DNA of 64,000 bases from Patellaria atrata CBS 101060 (taxonomy: Eukaryota; Ascomycota; Dothideomycetes; Patellariales; Patellariaceae), in the NCBI GenBank assembly GCA_010093705.1, contig MU006090.1, forward strand, positions 1,143,817 to 1,207,816. Reading direction: 5' to 3'. Shown one piece after another: positions 14,157 through 25,810 of this stretch. Positions within the stretch are counted from its first letter, which is position 1. Every line of letters starts with the position of its first letter. The position numbers and the translations under genes are program-made. The notes under the pieces are model-generated. The model saw only the letters and a list, made by a program, of their open reading frames with translations, did no database searches and had not been told where the DNA came from.

Positions 14157-17030
14157 ACCGGCCTGGGGCAAGCACCTCTTCCAGACGACATTGCAATTCA
14201 TCATTAGGGAGCATGAATTGCTTTGCGAGACCTAGTTCAATAGCAACTGCATGGATATACAGTAGACGACGGGTTTTTAACTTGTTGTTCTGCTCATAAC
14301 TCATACGTAGAGGACGTCATCGAGCTCAAATGGGCATCGAGACAACGAGATGCTCAAACAATGAGCTGGAGAACCACTTCATCAGCGTAGAGTAGGAGTA
14401 CTGTTCAATAATCACCAATACCTCTCCATCTTATCACTGAGAACCGCTGCGATGGAGATAATCCCCTCGATCAGCAAAATCCGGAGTAACCGTGAAGTCC
14501 AGAAGTCCGTGTAGATCTCGGCCAGATTCGGAGATATCGTTACGGAGGCACAACGTAGTAGTAAGGTAAGACCGGCGGGAGTACCCGCTCGAATGGACGG
14601 TAGACGGGAAAGATGAACATCGATCTCCCACGACCCATAGTATATTTCTTTTTCCCATAGAACCGCTCGTGACCTTGGGAAAAAGAAAGATAAAAGTACT
14701 CCACCGAGTCCAGATCCCAGCTCGGTCGCTCCTCCTGTTTGAGAAAAAGCTCAGCGATAATGGCAAACCGTACTGTAATTCTGTCCCCAGCCACCCCCCC
14801 CAAACCCCTCTCTACCTTATCCCGCGAGGGTATGGAAGTTTGTTAAGGACCAAAAACCCCTTCCAGTCAAGTGACTTGTAAAAACCGATATATTAGATAC
14901 TATAAGCCTACCCCGCCGGGCCGTCCAACCCCCTCCCCCCTTCCCCAGCAAGGCTATTCTTTCGCCCGCACGTGGGTCCCGTAGATCTCCAGCCGTCGGT
15001 TCCAACCCAGTTAAGCGCCCTCGGCGTTGAGATGGTTGCCCATGCTGCACAAGAAAGAGTCTGTACACATGTGACCGTTTCGAAGACCGCTTCTGGGCCG
15101 CTTTTGATTGGAGGTGGAGGAGGCAGAGACATGTGACGGAAAGAATACCTCAGGATTGTTGCTGAGCGGGGTACACAGAGGGGTTCCACAGTACAGTACA
15201 TTATCGCGAGTAACTTTATTAGGGGGGATAGTAGAGCAAGATTATTGGAGACATGGGGCAGAAAGCGATTAGGGCAGCGGGAAGCGGAGACTTGCGATTG
15301 GGGCAATGTTTCGTCCCACGCATTGACTTTGTTTCCAAAACGTCTTTTCGGGTGATTTTTCGAACTCGAACATGGTGGGTGTATGGGTGGTCAGATGAGG
15401 TTGGTTGGGGTCTTTGGGTCACAGTGGTACAGAAGGATGAGGCGCGACGGGATGGGTTATCGTTTGTTGTTCAAGGGGGTTTGCGAAGATGGAGTGAGAA
15501 GATGCTTTTTTTTTGGTAGGTTGGGTTTCGGGATAGGGCTCGACGATGAAAATGGGGAAGTGATGGATTACTGTACTCTAATCGTGGTTAGGGGATACTG
15601 GCTGCTTTGGGATGTGGTTGAGGTGGAGGGTGGAAAATTATAGCAGGTTAGATAGATACTGTGAAATCTTCCCGTCTTCCGCATCGTCCCTTGCGTTGCT
15701 TTACCGTTGTGCTACAGTGACAGAGTCTCACCAACCGCATGTCTTGTTATCTTTGGAAAGGCAAATAGGTAGAAAACACATGCTTACCACATGTAGTTCC
15801 AGATGGTCCCATATGCTGGGAAACAGGTATGCACAAAAGGATGTAGAAAAAGCCCTACTCATCTATCCATCGACAAGAGAGGGAACACACCCTTCACCAC
15901 ACAAGGAAATGCAAGCGTTTCTATTTGCAGCCTCGGTTTGGGCTGCTCTCAGCTATGACGGAGTCCGCAGTGCACGCATCTCAAAGCGTGTGCTGACAGC
16001 ATCAGGATAAGCCACGCCTTCCATGCAGCCCTTCCATGCATGGGGGATAGCACCGATAGCCTTGCATGAACTCTTGTTTGCGCACCTTCCCACTCCCATT
16101 ATTCCACGACTCCAGGCTGCCATCCTTTGGCCCATCACACCTTCAGCCCTATCGCGGATTTACCGCGCGTGATGACGACCTTCTTTAGTGCTTCTTATGG
16201 GGGAGGGAATGGTTGGATGAAGCGCTGCGGCACGGACAGCCATGATCGTGGTTGATATTGTAGCCGATGTCTAAGACATAATCTTTAACCATGTTTCCAG
16301 CACCTCTGTCGTGGGCTGCTAAAGAGCCGGGAGGGTGTAGAGCGAAGGTTATTCTGTGGCATCATTATTATGGTAGATGTGCTGGGCGCTAAAGACGTTC
16401 AGAGCAATTGAATGTCACATAGTCAGTCAATTTGGCTCTTGAGCAAACCAGTAGAAAGAATCTGATGGAAAGAAACCGACCTAGAAAATACTGAGTCAAA
16501 GAGCAGAAACGTCACAGGGAGTTTGTTCGATAGATTTTAGTATAATGCATTGCGCGAGCTAGAATAGAATCTAAGGTATATCATGAGAAAATAGAACCCA
16601 ACCCGATCTGAAGCCGACCTGTGCCATGAGGGATATCCAAAAGGACAAACTTTTTCCGGACCGCTAAACCTGTAGCAGGCAGACAAATGCAGGCTTGAAC
16701 GATGACATGACTCGAAGAAGAATAAGAAAGAAAAACCTTCCTCCACGATGACAAGAGTGAACCCGATCTGAATGCCCTCCGCCCAATGCAATGATGCTCC
16801 AAGATGGTGTGAAAACTAGTGTACAGCCTTGTTGATTTTTCCCAAACGACCGAAAGGGGGGGATATAGATTACAATTGATCAGAAAGTTGTTTGAAGCGC
16901 AGAAGTGGTATCTCAAAAGCAAGTGACCGTGCAGAACAGAAAAAGCAGGATGAAACACGTAACCAAAAATGAAACCTAATCCAGCATAACCAACAAATGA
17001 CTCCGATGAGTCAATCAAGAACATCCAATT

Positions 17031-18278
17031 CTAGGCAGAAGGGTGTCGCAAAATTTCTTCGCAGTTCGCATCGAACCGCATACTCCAAAGTCGCATTCCA
17101 GTCATCATTCGCTCCGTCTTCTCTAACTCCCGGTCACGACCGAAGATTGAGTCAACAAACTCTCCACCGCTATTTTTTCCCATCGTCGTAACTTTCTTGC
17201 CGCCATTCTCTTTCTTGGCAGCCCTAAGCATATACTCTTCACATGATTGAAGCAACTTGGAGAACCTTCCCCATAGCCTGTCACCGCTATCAAGAAACTC
17301 TTCCACCATTTCCTTGTTCTCTTGCTGTCGAATTTTAGGCATGATCTCCTCCGCTCGCTTGATTTTACCCGCCAGTTGAATGAGTAATAGCCATAGCTCG
17401 CCTGACATCTCGGCCATGGGTGTGCCTGCACCGTAGTGGTAGACAGTCCAGTCATATATCCATTTGCCTAATGAGTTGGCGTCGAAGACACTACCCAATA
17501 GACAGATAGGCTCCTCGTTAGGGTCCCAGTTCTTGATGGAATACCCAGCTGGAATGCCAGCGCGACGTGCATCTTCGTCTGTTGCCTTGGGAGTCGACTT
17601 TGCCGTTGATGGTCTTGGCTTTTGTGGCGGTGGCGTGGGTCGACTCGAGTGCGAAGCGCGGCGGGCGCGAGATCGGTGTGGCGTTGACTCTGCCTCGGTG
17701 TAGATAGGAACCTGATCGCAATAGTAACAATAATCAGCTTCCCTATCCTCCTTATGATGTTGATATGGTGGAGGAGCATCGTAGTACAGGTAATCTTCGT
17801 CATCGAAGACTACATTGTAATATTTCTGCGAACGCGATGGTCGATGCTTGGTGTCGCCGGAGAAGCGATACTTCGTGTCTTCCCAATAGCGTTGCTTCTT
17901 CTCGCGCATGCCTTCTGCGGGCACTCGGGAGCGTCGCCCACTGCTCCAATAACGATCAGAGTAACTTACATAGTCGGTGTTACGCTGATGCGTCGAGTGC
18001 TGTTGCGGTTGTGGTGTCTGGTAGCGCGGTGACGAATACGTGCCAAAGGGTGGCACCCGTGGCGACTGAAAACCGTAACCGTGTCCTTGGTCTTGACTGG
18101 AATGTCGCCCGTGTGATTTTGGTGAGGAACGAGGAGATGGTGTCGCCGTGTGTACAGAGTATCGAGGAGAGTAATAACCATGCATTCCAGCGGCAGGAGA
18201 CGGAGACATGGGAGGAGTACGATAGTCGAAAGGCATGTAGCTGGGCGGATGAATCGGATATTGAGGTGATTGGAACAT
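17031..18278 (-). CDS. Conserved fungal hypothetical protein, proline-rich N-terminus and helical C-terminus
   Basis: Single-exon frame of 415 residues from an ATG at 18278. The first 220 residues or so are low-complexity (Pro, Ser, Tyr, Gln, His, Arg), with a Tyr/Asp-rich patch and a CYYC pair that may bind metal. From about residue 240 a compact, probably folded part begins (AGIPAGYSIKNWDPNEEP, then GSVFDANSLGKWIYDWTVYH) and runs helical to the end with many charged residues. I recall filamentous-ascomycete proteins of this architecture, sometimes labelled 'vegetative cell wall protein gp1-like', a label based only on proline content. No signal peptide or membrane segment is seen, so a cell-wall role is not supported. 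Function unknown. Confidence 0.8.
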   Translation of the reverse strand: MFQSPQYPIHPPSYMPFDYRTPPMSPSPAAGMHGYYSPRYSVHTATPSPRSSPKSHGRHSSQDQGHGYGFQSPRVPPFGTYSSPRYQTPQPQQHSTHQRNTDYVSYSDRYWSSGRRSRVPAEGMREKKQRYWEDTKYRFSGDTKHRPSRSQKYYNVVFDDEDYLYYDAPPPYQHHKEDREADYCYYCDQVPIYTEAESTPHRSRARRASHSSRPTPPPQKPRPSTAKSTPKATDEDARRAGIPAGYSIKNWDPNEEPICLLGSVFDANSLGKWIYDWTVYHYGAGTPMAEMSGELWLLLIQLAGKIKRAEEIMPKIRQQENKEMVEEFLDSGDRLWGRFSKLLQSCEEYMLRAAKKENGGKKVTTMGKNSGGEFVDSIFGRDRELEKTERMMTGMRLWSMRFDANCEEILRHPSA

Positions 18279-18385
18279 GTTGTGTGAGAATGGCGCTCAA
18301 CGACGCCTAGGAATGGTATGAAATTTCAGATGAGAAGGAAAAAGAAGAATAGAAATTGAGATCAAGATATATAGATTTAATTCTG

Positions 18386-18727
18386 TCACCGATCCAGTTG
18401 AATTCCTGAGTCTGTTGGTGGTGGACGAGATGCGCTAGAGGAAGGTGGTTCTATAGCGGAGGAAGAAGGGAAAGTTAGAATCTGTCTTCCACACATTTGA
18501 TGGTCGTCGTCGTTATTCCTATAATTTTCCAAAAGGGATCCAGTGATAAGATCCCAAAAATTGAGGGTGAATAATGTTAATAATTTTGAAGGTTGATGTT
18601 GAGTTGATTTGGTAATACACGGAGTGAGAGAGAAATGAACAGAAGGCTGAGAGCGAGAAGAAGTACATATGTACCAAGCCCCAAGAAGCGTAAGGGGGAA
18701 GGCAATACCAAGCAAGCGGCCGGACAT
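18386..18727 (-). CDS. Possible small protein with N-terminal hydrophobic segment
   Basis: An ATG at 18727 opens a 113-codon frame ending at 18386. It starts MSGRLLGIAFPLTLLGAWYI, a plausible signal or signal-anchor segment, and then becomes Ser/Pro/Thr-rich. No family is recognised. Support is the hydrophobic start plus an upstream region with several CCCCT stress-response-like elements. The end lies only 107 bases from the neighbouring gene on the same strand. It may be a chance frame. Confidence 0.25.
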   Translation of the reverse strand: MSGRLLGIAFPLTLLGAWYICTSSRSQPSVHFSLTPCITKSTQHQPSKLLTLFTLNFWDLITGSLLENYRNNDDDHQMCGRQILTFPSSSAIEPPSSSASRPPPTDSGIQLDR

Positions 18728-21700
18728 GGAAGTAACGAGGAGCGAAAACTCAGTAAAAACCCAAAGGTCAAAAGAACTTCCCAGCAATAACCACCTAATC
18801 GATTGCGCGGTGAGGTTGTGGCTTGGAGGCGGTCGCTCCTGCCTCCTGGGTGTGCTCCACCCCTAAAGAACCCCTAGAATCCGGTACACCCACCACCCGC
18901 TCCCTAAGCCCTTTAGTGGGTTACCAGTCGCCTACGAATCTGCCAAAATTGACCATTTCTAATTCTAAACCCACCCCAAAATCCCCCTATTAAAAACCCA
19001 TCCAACTATTCGCTCCCAACCTTCTATTTTTTCTCCCCGACACACAGTCATAGTCATACCCAAGATATCATGACGGCGTCCTCGATGCTGGTAAGAAAAG
19101 AGGCAAGGCTGCGTCACAGACTTTACGCAGTCCAAGGGATCCTCAAGGCAGTTGTGAAAGGACGAGAGAGAGAGTCATCCAGATGTTAATTATAAATTAT
19201 ATGATCGCTGACGCATGGAAAAAACAGGCTCGCGTCATTTAATTCGACACGGCTTTTTCCTGTGATTCTCATCTCCCAACGAGAGGCTCAAGTCAGTCAG
19301 TCTCAGACACTCTGACTCCTTTTGGGCTCTTCTTCCGCCAAAGTGGGCACCACCCCCGTTCAAGCCGTTCGAGAGAGAAAAAGAGTTTCGACACATCCAG
19401 AGCAGCCAAGCGAAATTGTAATTGTCCTCATCACAGTGTTCAGGACATGCTCAGTGCTCGCAAATCATCGGTCTGTGCAACTTGTTTTTCCAATCCGCAC
19501 GGATGGCGTCCAGTTAGAATGGATATCACAAAACTCATTTTTCCATTGGGCTTGTCGTGCCGCAAAAATGCAAAATGCGCAAAAACGAATACTGATGTCT
19601 CACAATTTCACACACACACACACATTCAAAAACCCTCCTGTACCCACAATCCACCACCCACCCGTCCGTAGCCCAGGGCAGGTCGACGATAAGTTGATAA
19701 CATTAAATTGTATTACTTGCCTTTTCTGCTTTACATGGGGGTTGTTGAAGACGAGGGAAGGTAACGGAATAGACAAGTTTACTGGATCATGCTTGCCACT
19801 TCCAGCTTCCATTATTATTCCCTTGATAGCTTTTTTATCATCTCGTAAGCTGTTATGGAGGCTCGTACTACCCGTTCGATATTAAGGTGGACCAGCATCC
19901 AATATCAAAGTCTTGAAAGTCCGTCAGGGAACCCCTAAACGTCGGGACCTTGAGAGTCCTGAGTCCTTGTTGGATGAAAATGCGCACTAGCGTCATCTTT
20001 CGTTCAAGCGTTATGATCCAGTACGATCCTCCGCTGAACACCTTGCACGTAACACGCAACACGAGACGGTCGCGGGTCTTTACAAGTCAGAGAGCGTATG
20101 GTAAGATGCATGCGACCATGCGAGTCCCGATCGTTGATGCGATGTTGCGAGCTATCAAAGTATCACGAACTGCTGGCCACGAATTCACACGAAACACTGC
20201 GAGGACAAAAGCTGATGAGGTGGTTACGACGACCCTTGGTGCGACTAGGGGTATATTTATTTATGCCTCCGAGACGAATGAGATGGAGAGTACAGATACG
20301 ATACCCGCCGTTGGACGAGGCTCCCTCGTTCCCATCAGCTTTTGTGTTGACGCAAATTCGTTAGCCACCGTTGCGAGTGGTCAAATCTGGTCTTCTCTCT
20401 CATCCCAGCTCTGGACTCCTTAACACGATTATCATTTAGGATGTCCGAGCGCACAAATCCTATCCAAAAGCTGGTGCTCGCTGCTCGTAGCACGCGGCAA
20501 CGGTAACTCTGGGCACACCCAACCGAAACGCCGGCTTCAGTCAAGGCAACGGTCATCTTCGTAATCTATCCAACTACCCAAGAGGGCGATAGAGGTTAAG
20601 GATCTCCTGGCTCTTCAAACAGCTGAGCCGCACCCTCTTTTAATTGAGGATGTCTGTGATCCTCTTCGCAACTTTCTTCAAAGTAAATAGGCAATCTCGC
20701 CGAGTGAAAATTTTTTCTTCTTCTCACCGTGTCTCACTATTTTTCATTGGTTCATGCTTTCACTTACCGCAACTTTATGCCCAGTTCTTGCTACAGCTCC
20801 TTAAACTCATCTCTCTTCTGTGCGATACTCTAAAGTTCAATCTACAAGGTCTGTATGGACCATAAGTTGCGTCGTGTCTGCATATGCGGGAGTCTTATTC
20901 GATCAGTCTGTGGACAACGTAGCGGGGCCACAGGTTAGTGTCAGGTTTTGGTGCAGAAATATCGCGACCTCTTGATCGATGCTCTGCTATCATTGGCTAA
21001 ATACGGAGTACAGCCTTTGACCGTGCTGCTTTAAGCCTATCGGCTAGTGTCCTGCAGCCTAATGCGAAACCATTCTCACATTCTTACAGAAGAAGCAGAG
21101 GAGTTGAGGAGCCTTAAAGACACATGAAAATGTCAGATATGGAAAAACTTCGTCTTGTTCATGCAGCCTTCTCCAATGTTATTGGGAAGAGTCGTAAACA
21201 TGCATCGTGGCGTTCCCACGGGAATAGCTCCGTTTGAAAATCATCCTGCTGTACCACATCTTCGGGTCCATCAAGGCATTAAAGATAGTCTTACGGTCAA
21301 TGAAGCGTGAGACTGCTCCACTTGATATCGCAGACAACTCATCTTGCGCTATCTTCATCCCTATCCTTCTGCATCCTGTTTCTCTCGTTGTCGATTTCTC
21401 TCTAAGAAGCGTCTCGCGGACGTATGGAAAGAGCTAGGATTATAGGAAGAGATACCGAAGGGACGCGAGAGCGGACAATTCCACACTAAGAGCGGACACT
21501 CTGCAAGCCTGCGCAGGACCGATCAGTATGATAGGACTTCTAGATACAAGAGGAGCAGTCTTCCTATGCCGCGGACCCACCGCGTTATCACGGCTTGCAG
21601 TCGATTTTCCAGGGAGGCGTGATAGTTAGGAGATTTTTAATAGACCGTTCCCGGACTTTTCTACAGAGTAAACATTTCGCACACTCTAAACTCCTCTGTA

Positions 21701-23655
21701 TACCGAAGACCTCCGTAACCATGATGGCCAGATTATCGCAATCTTCGCCATCACATGTCTGCCTTGAGGCTCGAATAAGTATGATGCCCCGGGCAAGCCG
21801 ACATATCCTGTTAGACGTGGGCGCTTAGAAGACATTGCCGCATAATAGGAGGCTAAGAAGCTGAAATGAAGTGTCACGGTCGGAGATTTATTGGTACCAG
21901 CCCATTGTGGCTCAGTTCTAGCTTTGAGTCACGTAAGCTGGCATAGGGTCACGTGGTATCTCTGAAATCTGTATCGGTGGTAATTCCGACCAAGGTTTCG
22001 CCACAATGGTCGGGACTCATTCTGGGTGGGTATGTATCGCGTCACTGATCGCATGGATCGCATGGATCGCATCACTGGCGGTAACGGGGTTCGAAAGCTT
22101 CTCGGTTCGCGAGGCTGAATCTCGATGACTTGAACAACTCTGATAGTGAGGAAATAGTCACGGTGATCGTGCTACTTTGCAGGGTATGAATCTTCTAAGC
22201 ATATTCTCTCGTTACCCAGGCATAGTGTGATAACTGAATTTGGGGAAGCATGCTACCCCTAGCAAGTATAGCACAACAACTCCGCCCTCGTGGGCGCGGA
22301 GTTCAACCGTTTTATAGAGGATTTCCCTTATATTTACTTCTACTAATTTTCAATTGAGTCACGATAGTATTCCAAACCCTTAGTCAGTTAAGCGCATTAT
22401 TATGTAGAGCGAGTCTTCGAGCGCTCCTCTTGCGTTCCATACATCCATGGTGTTGAACTCTGCTGTTAACATAGAGATACATCCGTATCGACCGTAACAA
22501 TAATTTCACCTATCTATCATGAGTTAAAGTCATGTGGATGGAAGCGTTGGTATGAGAGAACCTGGAAATATTTCTAACTTTCTTGCCTACTCATGCGGCC
22601 TTTGGTTTTTTATACTAAAACGTAGTCTGTCTTTACTGGAAGCTCTACTCCAGTAAACAGTAGGAAATCTTATACACAAGCTTGTTTAGTACTTTCCTAC
22701 GTTGAATATTACTATCGCTTCGTTTCTATTCCCCAAACACTGATAGCGTATAATCATATGTCCTCATTTGTCAGAATTAGCATTCTTCATCGTTATACAC
22801 TTTACTGAACAATAGTAGCACATCGAAAGCTTGACTCCTTGTCAGTTTTCATTGATTTGTTAAGATGTCTTTTGGATAAGAAGTATACAGCAGTGTAGGA
22901 ATGAGTTGACAGGAGAAGTATAACCTAAGTTTCATTTCAAGACCTGGGGGATATTAGAAAGCTCCCCATCATAGAGGAGTTCTTAATGTAGTACCCAATA
23001 TCCAAGCAATTCTGTGTTGGAAACACCTTCATAAGTCCCAGAGTACAAACTTGTCCATTTCAAAATTGCCCATTCTTCAAAGCAGTACTAGTTTGTATCA
23101 CCCTTATTTTACGTTTCTAGTGATGCTGGTGTTTCCTAATTAGTCTCAGCTTGACCTACGTCCTATTGTCAGTGAACCTTCAATGAACTCAATAAAACAA
23201 CAATATGCCCAACGCATGTGGTGCCAAGGCCTGACGTGTGTGGAAACTTTTGCACCTTTTAAACGTGTGCTTTACTTTTCGCTTTCTCTAATCAAAACTT
23301 CTTCGATGCGATCTCTTACTATCACTTTTAAATACAAGTGCTTTACCATTGACTGTGATCAGCCAAGACTATTGTACAGCCCGCATATTACATTCGCCCT
23401 CAGCTTTTGGATATACAACGCCCTATTTAAGAGGTAATTGGAATCCCTTATTATCACAACACGTAAGTCATGGTATTCGACGTATAAGAAGTGTCATCAC
23501 CATCCCCAACAGTCAATCACATAATGTTCCCCCTGCACACGACTGCCCGATACTCTTACCTTGCCTAATCCACCATTTTAACTATTATACTAGAAAGTGT
23601 AATCCCTCTTCTCCATCATTCCGTACCGATTTCTCTGCTGAAAACCCCTGGTACC
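18728..23655. other. Gene-poor region (4.9 kb)
   Basis: No recognised gene. CCCCT motifs at 18860-18864, 18871-18875 and 18984-18988 precede a small + strand frame starting ATG ACG GCG near 19070 (about 40 codons, unsupported). A CACACACA microsatellite lies near 19611-19624. Short tandem GATCGCATG units occur near 22050-22075. A stable hairpin is at about 22277-22304. The right half is moderately AT-rich. I see no terminal repeats or transposon coding remnants. Confidence 0.5.
22277..22304. other. GC-rich imperfect hairpin
   Basis: The arms AACTCC + GCCC and GGGC + GC + GGAGTT pair around a TCGT loop, giving ten base pairs with a two-base bulge, inside a relatively AT-rich surrounding. It could be a terminator-like or recombination-related structure, or part of a non-coding RNA. 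No flanking gene explains it. Confidence 0.6.
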
Positions 23656-24861
23656 ATGTCCTCTCCACCAGAACACAAGAGCCCGGCCACAGATTTTAAA
23701 ATGGCTCCTATTGATGGAGCCACCCTATTGGGCCCTTCTCAAACATCCGATGTAAAGGTGTTCCCCAATGATACCTCCGAATTTCATCAAGTCCAAACCC
23801 CCCGTAGCTTCGATACAGACGCCGGGATCAACGACACACTGAGGCGGATGTCGGAACCGGATTATATCCTCAACAGTCCCCGCAGCATCCATAGGCCGCC
23901 AACCCTCGACGAAATGGCTAAGGTTACCGGGTTAGAGAAGGGCGAAGCCGCGGAACGGTTGCATCATTTGAGACCGTCAAAATGGTATCGTAGAGGGATT
24001 AAGGTTGACGGACCTGAGAGCTCGCAGCGGGAAGTTGCAGAGAAGGTGGAAGAAGGAGAAATCGACGAAAGCAAATACGAAGCCAGCACGGAGAGCGGAA
24101 TCCAGCAGAGCCTCCCATCCGACGAAACTCCTGATGCCGTAAAAGCAACACATATTCCAAAAGTACAGTTCTCCACGGAACAAGGCTCAAGACTTGGAAA
24201 GCGCAAAGCAGAAGACGATACCTCGGACTCCAACTCCGCCTCAGAGCCCGACTCCATGCCCACAACCACACCCCCACCCTCGCAAAAACGCACAAAAATC
24301 ACATCCACCATGACGGCCAAAGCGCCCCGTCGCGCCACCACTTCCGTCTTCCAACCCCCCGTCCACGCCCCTCCCAAACGCACCGCGCGCGCTCGCACCA
24401 GGAAACTGACCCAGGACTCCCTCGAGCTCGCGACGCAGACCAGAGCGGCGAAGAAGGCCCCGACCCGCTCGATGCAGAAGGCTAGTAATTATAGTTGTGA
24501 TTGTGGGAAGCCGGATGAGGTTGAGGATATGATTATGTGTGAGAGTGGACGGCATGGGAGGGATTGCTGGTGGCATTTGAGTTGTGCGGGCTTTGGTGGG
24601 GGGAGGAGTGTTCCGGAGGGGGAGTGGGTTTGTGAGGGTTGTGAGGGGAGTGGGGAAGGTGAGGGGAGTGGGGAAGGTGAGGGGAGTGGGGAAGGTGAGG
24701 GGAGNNNNNNNNNNNNNNNNNNNNNNNNNNNNNNNNNNNNNNNNNNNNNNNNNNNNNNNNNNNNNNNNNNNNNNNNNNNNNNNNNNNNNNNNNNNNNNNN
24801 NNNNGAGGAAAATGGGGATGTGGAGGGAGGTGAGAGTGAGGGTGATGGTGTGGGTGAGTGA
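23656..24861 (+). CDS. PHD-finger protein, interrupted by an assembly gap
   Basis: Chromatin-reader-type protein, presumably nuclear. ATG at 23656. The N-terminal 270 residues are hydrophilic and charged, with basic patches (KRKAEDD, SQKRTKI and an Arg/Lys/Thr-rich stretch) that could act as nuclear localisation signals. A C4HC3 PHD-type zinc finger follows at about residues 277-328: YSCDCGKP, MIMCES, DCWWHLSCA, then GEWVCEGC. After it comes a Gly/Ser/Glu repeat from an 18-bp minisatellite that runs into 100 Ns at 24705-24804. Because a 100-N run usually means unknown length, the frame after the gap (acidic, Gly/Glu/Asp, stop at 24861) is not verified. Which histone mark it would bind cannot be told. 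Confidence 0.8.
   Translation: MSSPPEHKSPATDFKMAPIDGATLLGPSQTSDVKVFPNDTSEFHQVQTPRSFDTDAGINDTLRRMSEPDYILNSPRSIHRPPTLDEMAKVTGLEKGEAAERLHHLRPSKWYRRGIKVDGPESSQREVAEKVEEGEIDESKYEASTESGIQQSLPSDETPDAVKATHIPKVQFSTEQGSRLGKRKAEDDTSDSNSASEPDSMPTTTPPPSQKRTKITSTMTAKAPRRATTSVFQPPVHAPPKRTARARTRKLTQDSLELATQTRAAKKAPTRSMQKASNYSCDCGKPDEVEDMIMCESGRHGRDCWWHLSCAGFGGGRSVPEGEWVCEGCEGSGEGEGSGEGEGSGEGEGXXXXXXXXXXXXXXXXXXXXXXXXXXXXXXXXXXEENGDVEGGESEGDGVGE
24643..24704 (+). repeat. 18-bp coding minisatellite, at least 3.4 copies
   Basis: Unit GAGGGGAGTGGGGAAGGT at 24643-24660, 24661-24678, 24679-24696 and a partial copy to 24704, identical as far as seen and encoding a Glu/Gly/Ser hexapeptide. The copies abut the N gap, so the array probably continues and was collapsed by the assembler. 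Confidence 0.92.
24705..24804. other. Assembly gap (100 N)
   Basis: Exactly 100 undetermined bases, the usual placeholder for a gap of unknown size. It lies inside the PHD-finger gene right after the minisatellite. Confidence 1.
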
Positions 24862-25810
24862 ATGAGTGGAAGGGTTGTTTGGAGGTGCTAGGTTGGAACT
24901 ACTTTGTTCGTGGTGGTGGGTTTATATAGCTAGGCTGTGATTAGGTCGTGAGGTAGTAGTTGCGCTATCAGAGTCGCTGGATTGGAGGATTATAGCCTCA
25001 CTTACTTGCCTGAGTGTGGTTTATATACCTGCGTGGTTCCCGTTTCCCGGATATGACATTATACCCCTATTCCTTCCCCCGTTTTGATGGCCATAGAGTC
25101 AGTTGTCCTATCACATATGTTAGCTGAGATGTGAGAAATCACTTCCTCAAGCCAAATTCGAAAGCTGAAAAGTATGTTTTTTATTCAGGGGGGAGGTTGA
25201 TAATACAGCATACTATCAGTCCATGAGGAGAGCAAGCATCTAATTAAGTGATATAAAACAACATCTCTCACGACTCTCAGCTCTCCTCTCTCTTTGAAGC
25301 GTGTGTGTGACCGCATTTGCATTATATATATAGAATCGCCATAACACTAATATCTATAGCAAACAACCTGGGAGTTCAAATCCATCTCTAGCAAGCAGTA
25401 CAACCCTTTATCGTTCAAAGCAAGCTAACTGACTATTACGAACGCCCGTTTTACGCCCGTGATGAGGTAGTATATGCTTAGATTTATAGATAGGTGTGGC
25501 AGAGAGAGCCTTGAGGAGTGAATAATGGGCCGTAATCTGGATGTTGTGTGAATGGGACTTTGAGGGGTTTGAGGGGTTAGCGGAACAGTAATCCTCGTGC
25601 TCGATGAGAATATATGATGCTCTTCTACCTGCGCAACTGAATGCTAGAAATAGTCGTCGGGGCCAAGATATAGAAGTTGAAGGAGGTATGGAAAGTGATA
25701 TGAACGAGCTCAGAAAAGGTGAGGCCATGGATCAATCTTACATTTGTCAAAACCCTACAGGAGGTCTACAAATGAGACAAACAAAGCCGCCGCATACAAT
25801 CAACAGCGGC
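24862..25810. other. Intergenic region between convergent genes
   Basis: Holds the 3' ends of the PHD gene (+) and the V-ATPase H gene (-). A 106-codon minus-strand ATG frame (25728-25408) has a Ser-rich hydrophobic start but no family features; I did not call it. No other features seen. Confidence 0.5.

Larger units (their letters stand above)
9479..17030. other. Long gene-poor region (7.5 kb)
   Basis: I find no recognisable protein gene on either strand. Frames of up to about 138 codons exist but mostly start at non-ATG codons, overlap each other on opposite strands and show no family motifs. Contents worth noting: C/T-rich stretches near 10180-10350 and 11230-11430, a T-run followed by an A-run near 10880-10917, a second T-rich tract at about 13968-14015, and a 52-bp tandem duplication at 14054-14156. 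Long 3' UTR, regulatory DNA or non-coding RNA genes are all possible. Confidence 0.5.

Noticed and set aside
19322-19885. 187-codon frame as a gene
   Set aside because: It starts at TTG, has no family motif and contains a CA microsatellite.
18728-23655. Relic transposon or virus-like element
   Set aside because: No terminal repeats, target-site duplications, or reverse transcriptase, integrase or transposase motifs were seen in any frame.
25365-25395. tRNA-like GTTCAAATCC T-loop
   Set aside because: No matching T-stem, anticodon arm or acceptor stem could be paired around it.
25408-25728. 106-codon minus-strand ATG frame with Ser-rich hydrophobic start
   Set aside because: No cysteines pattern, family motif or conserved ending; likely chance in 3' intergenic space.
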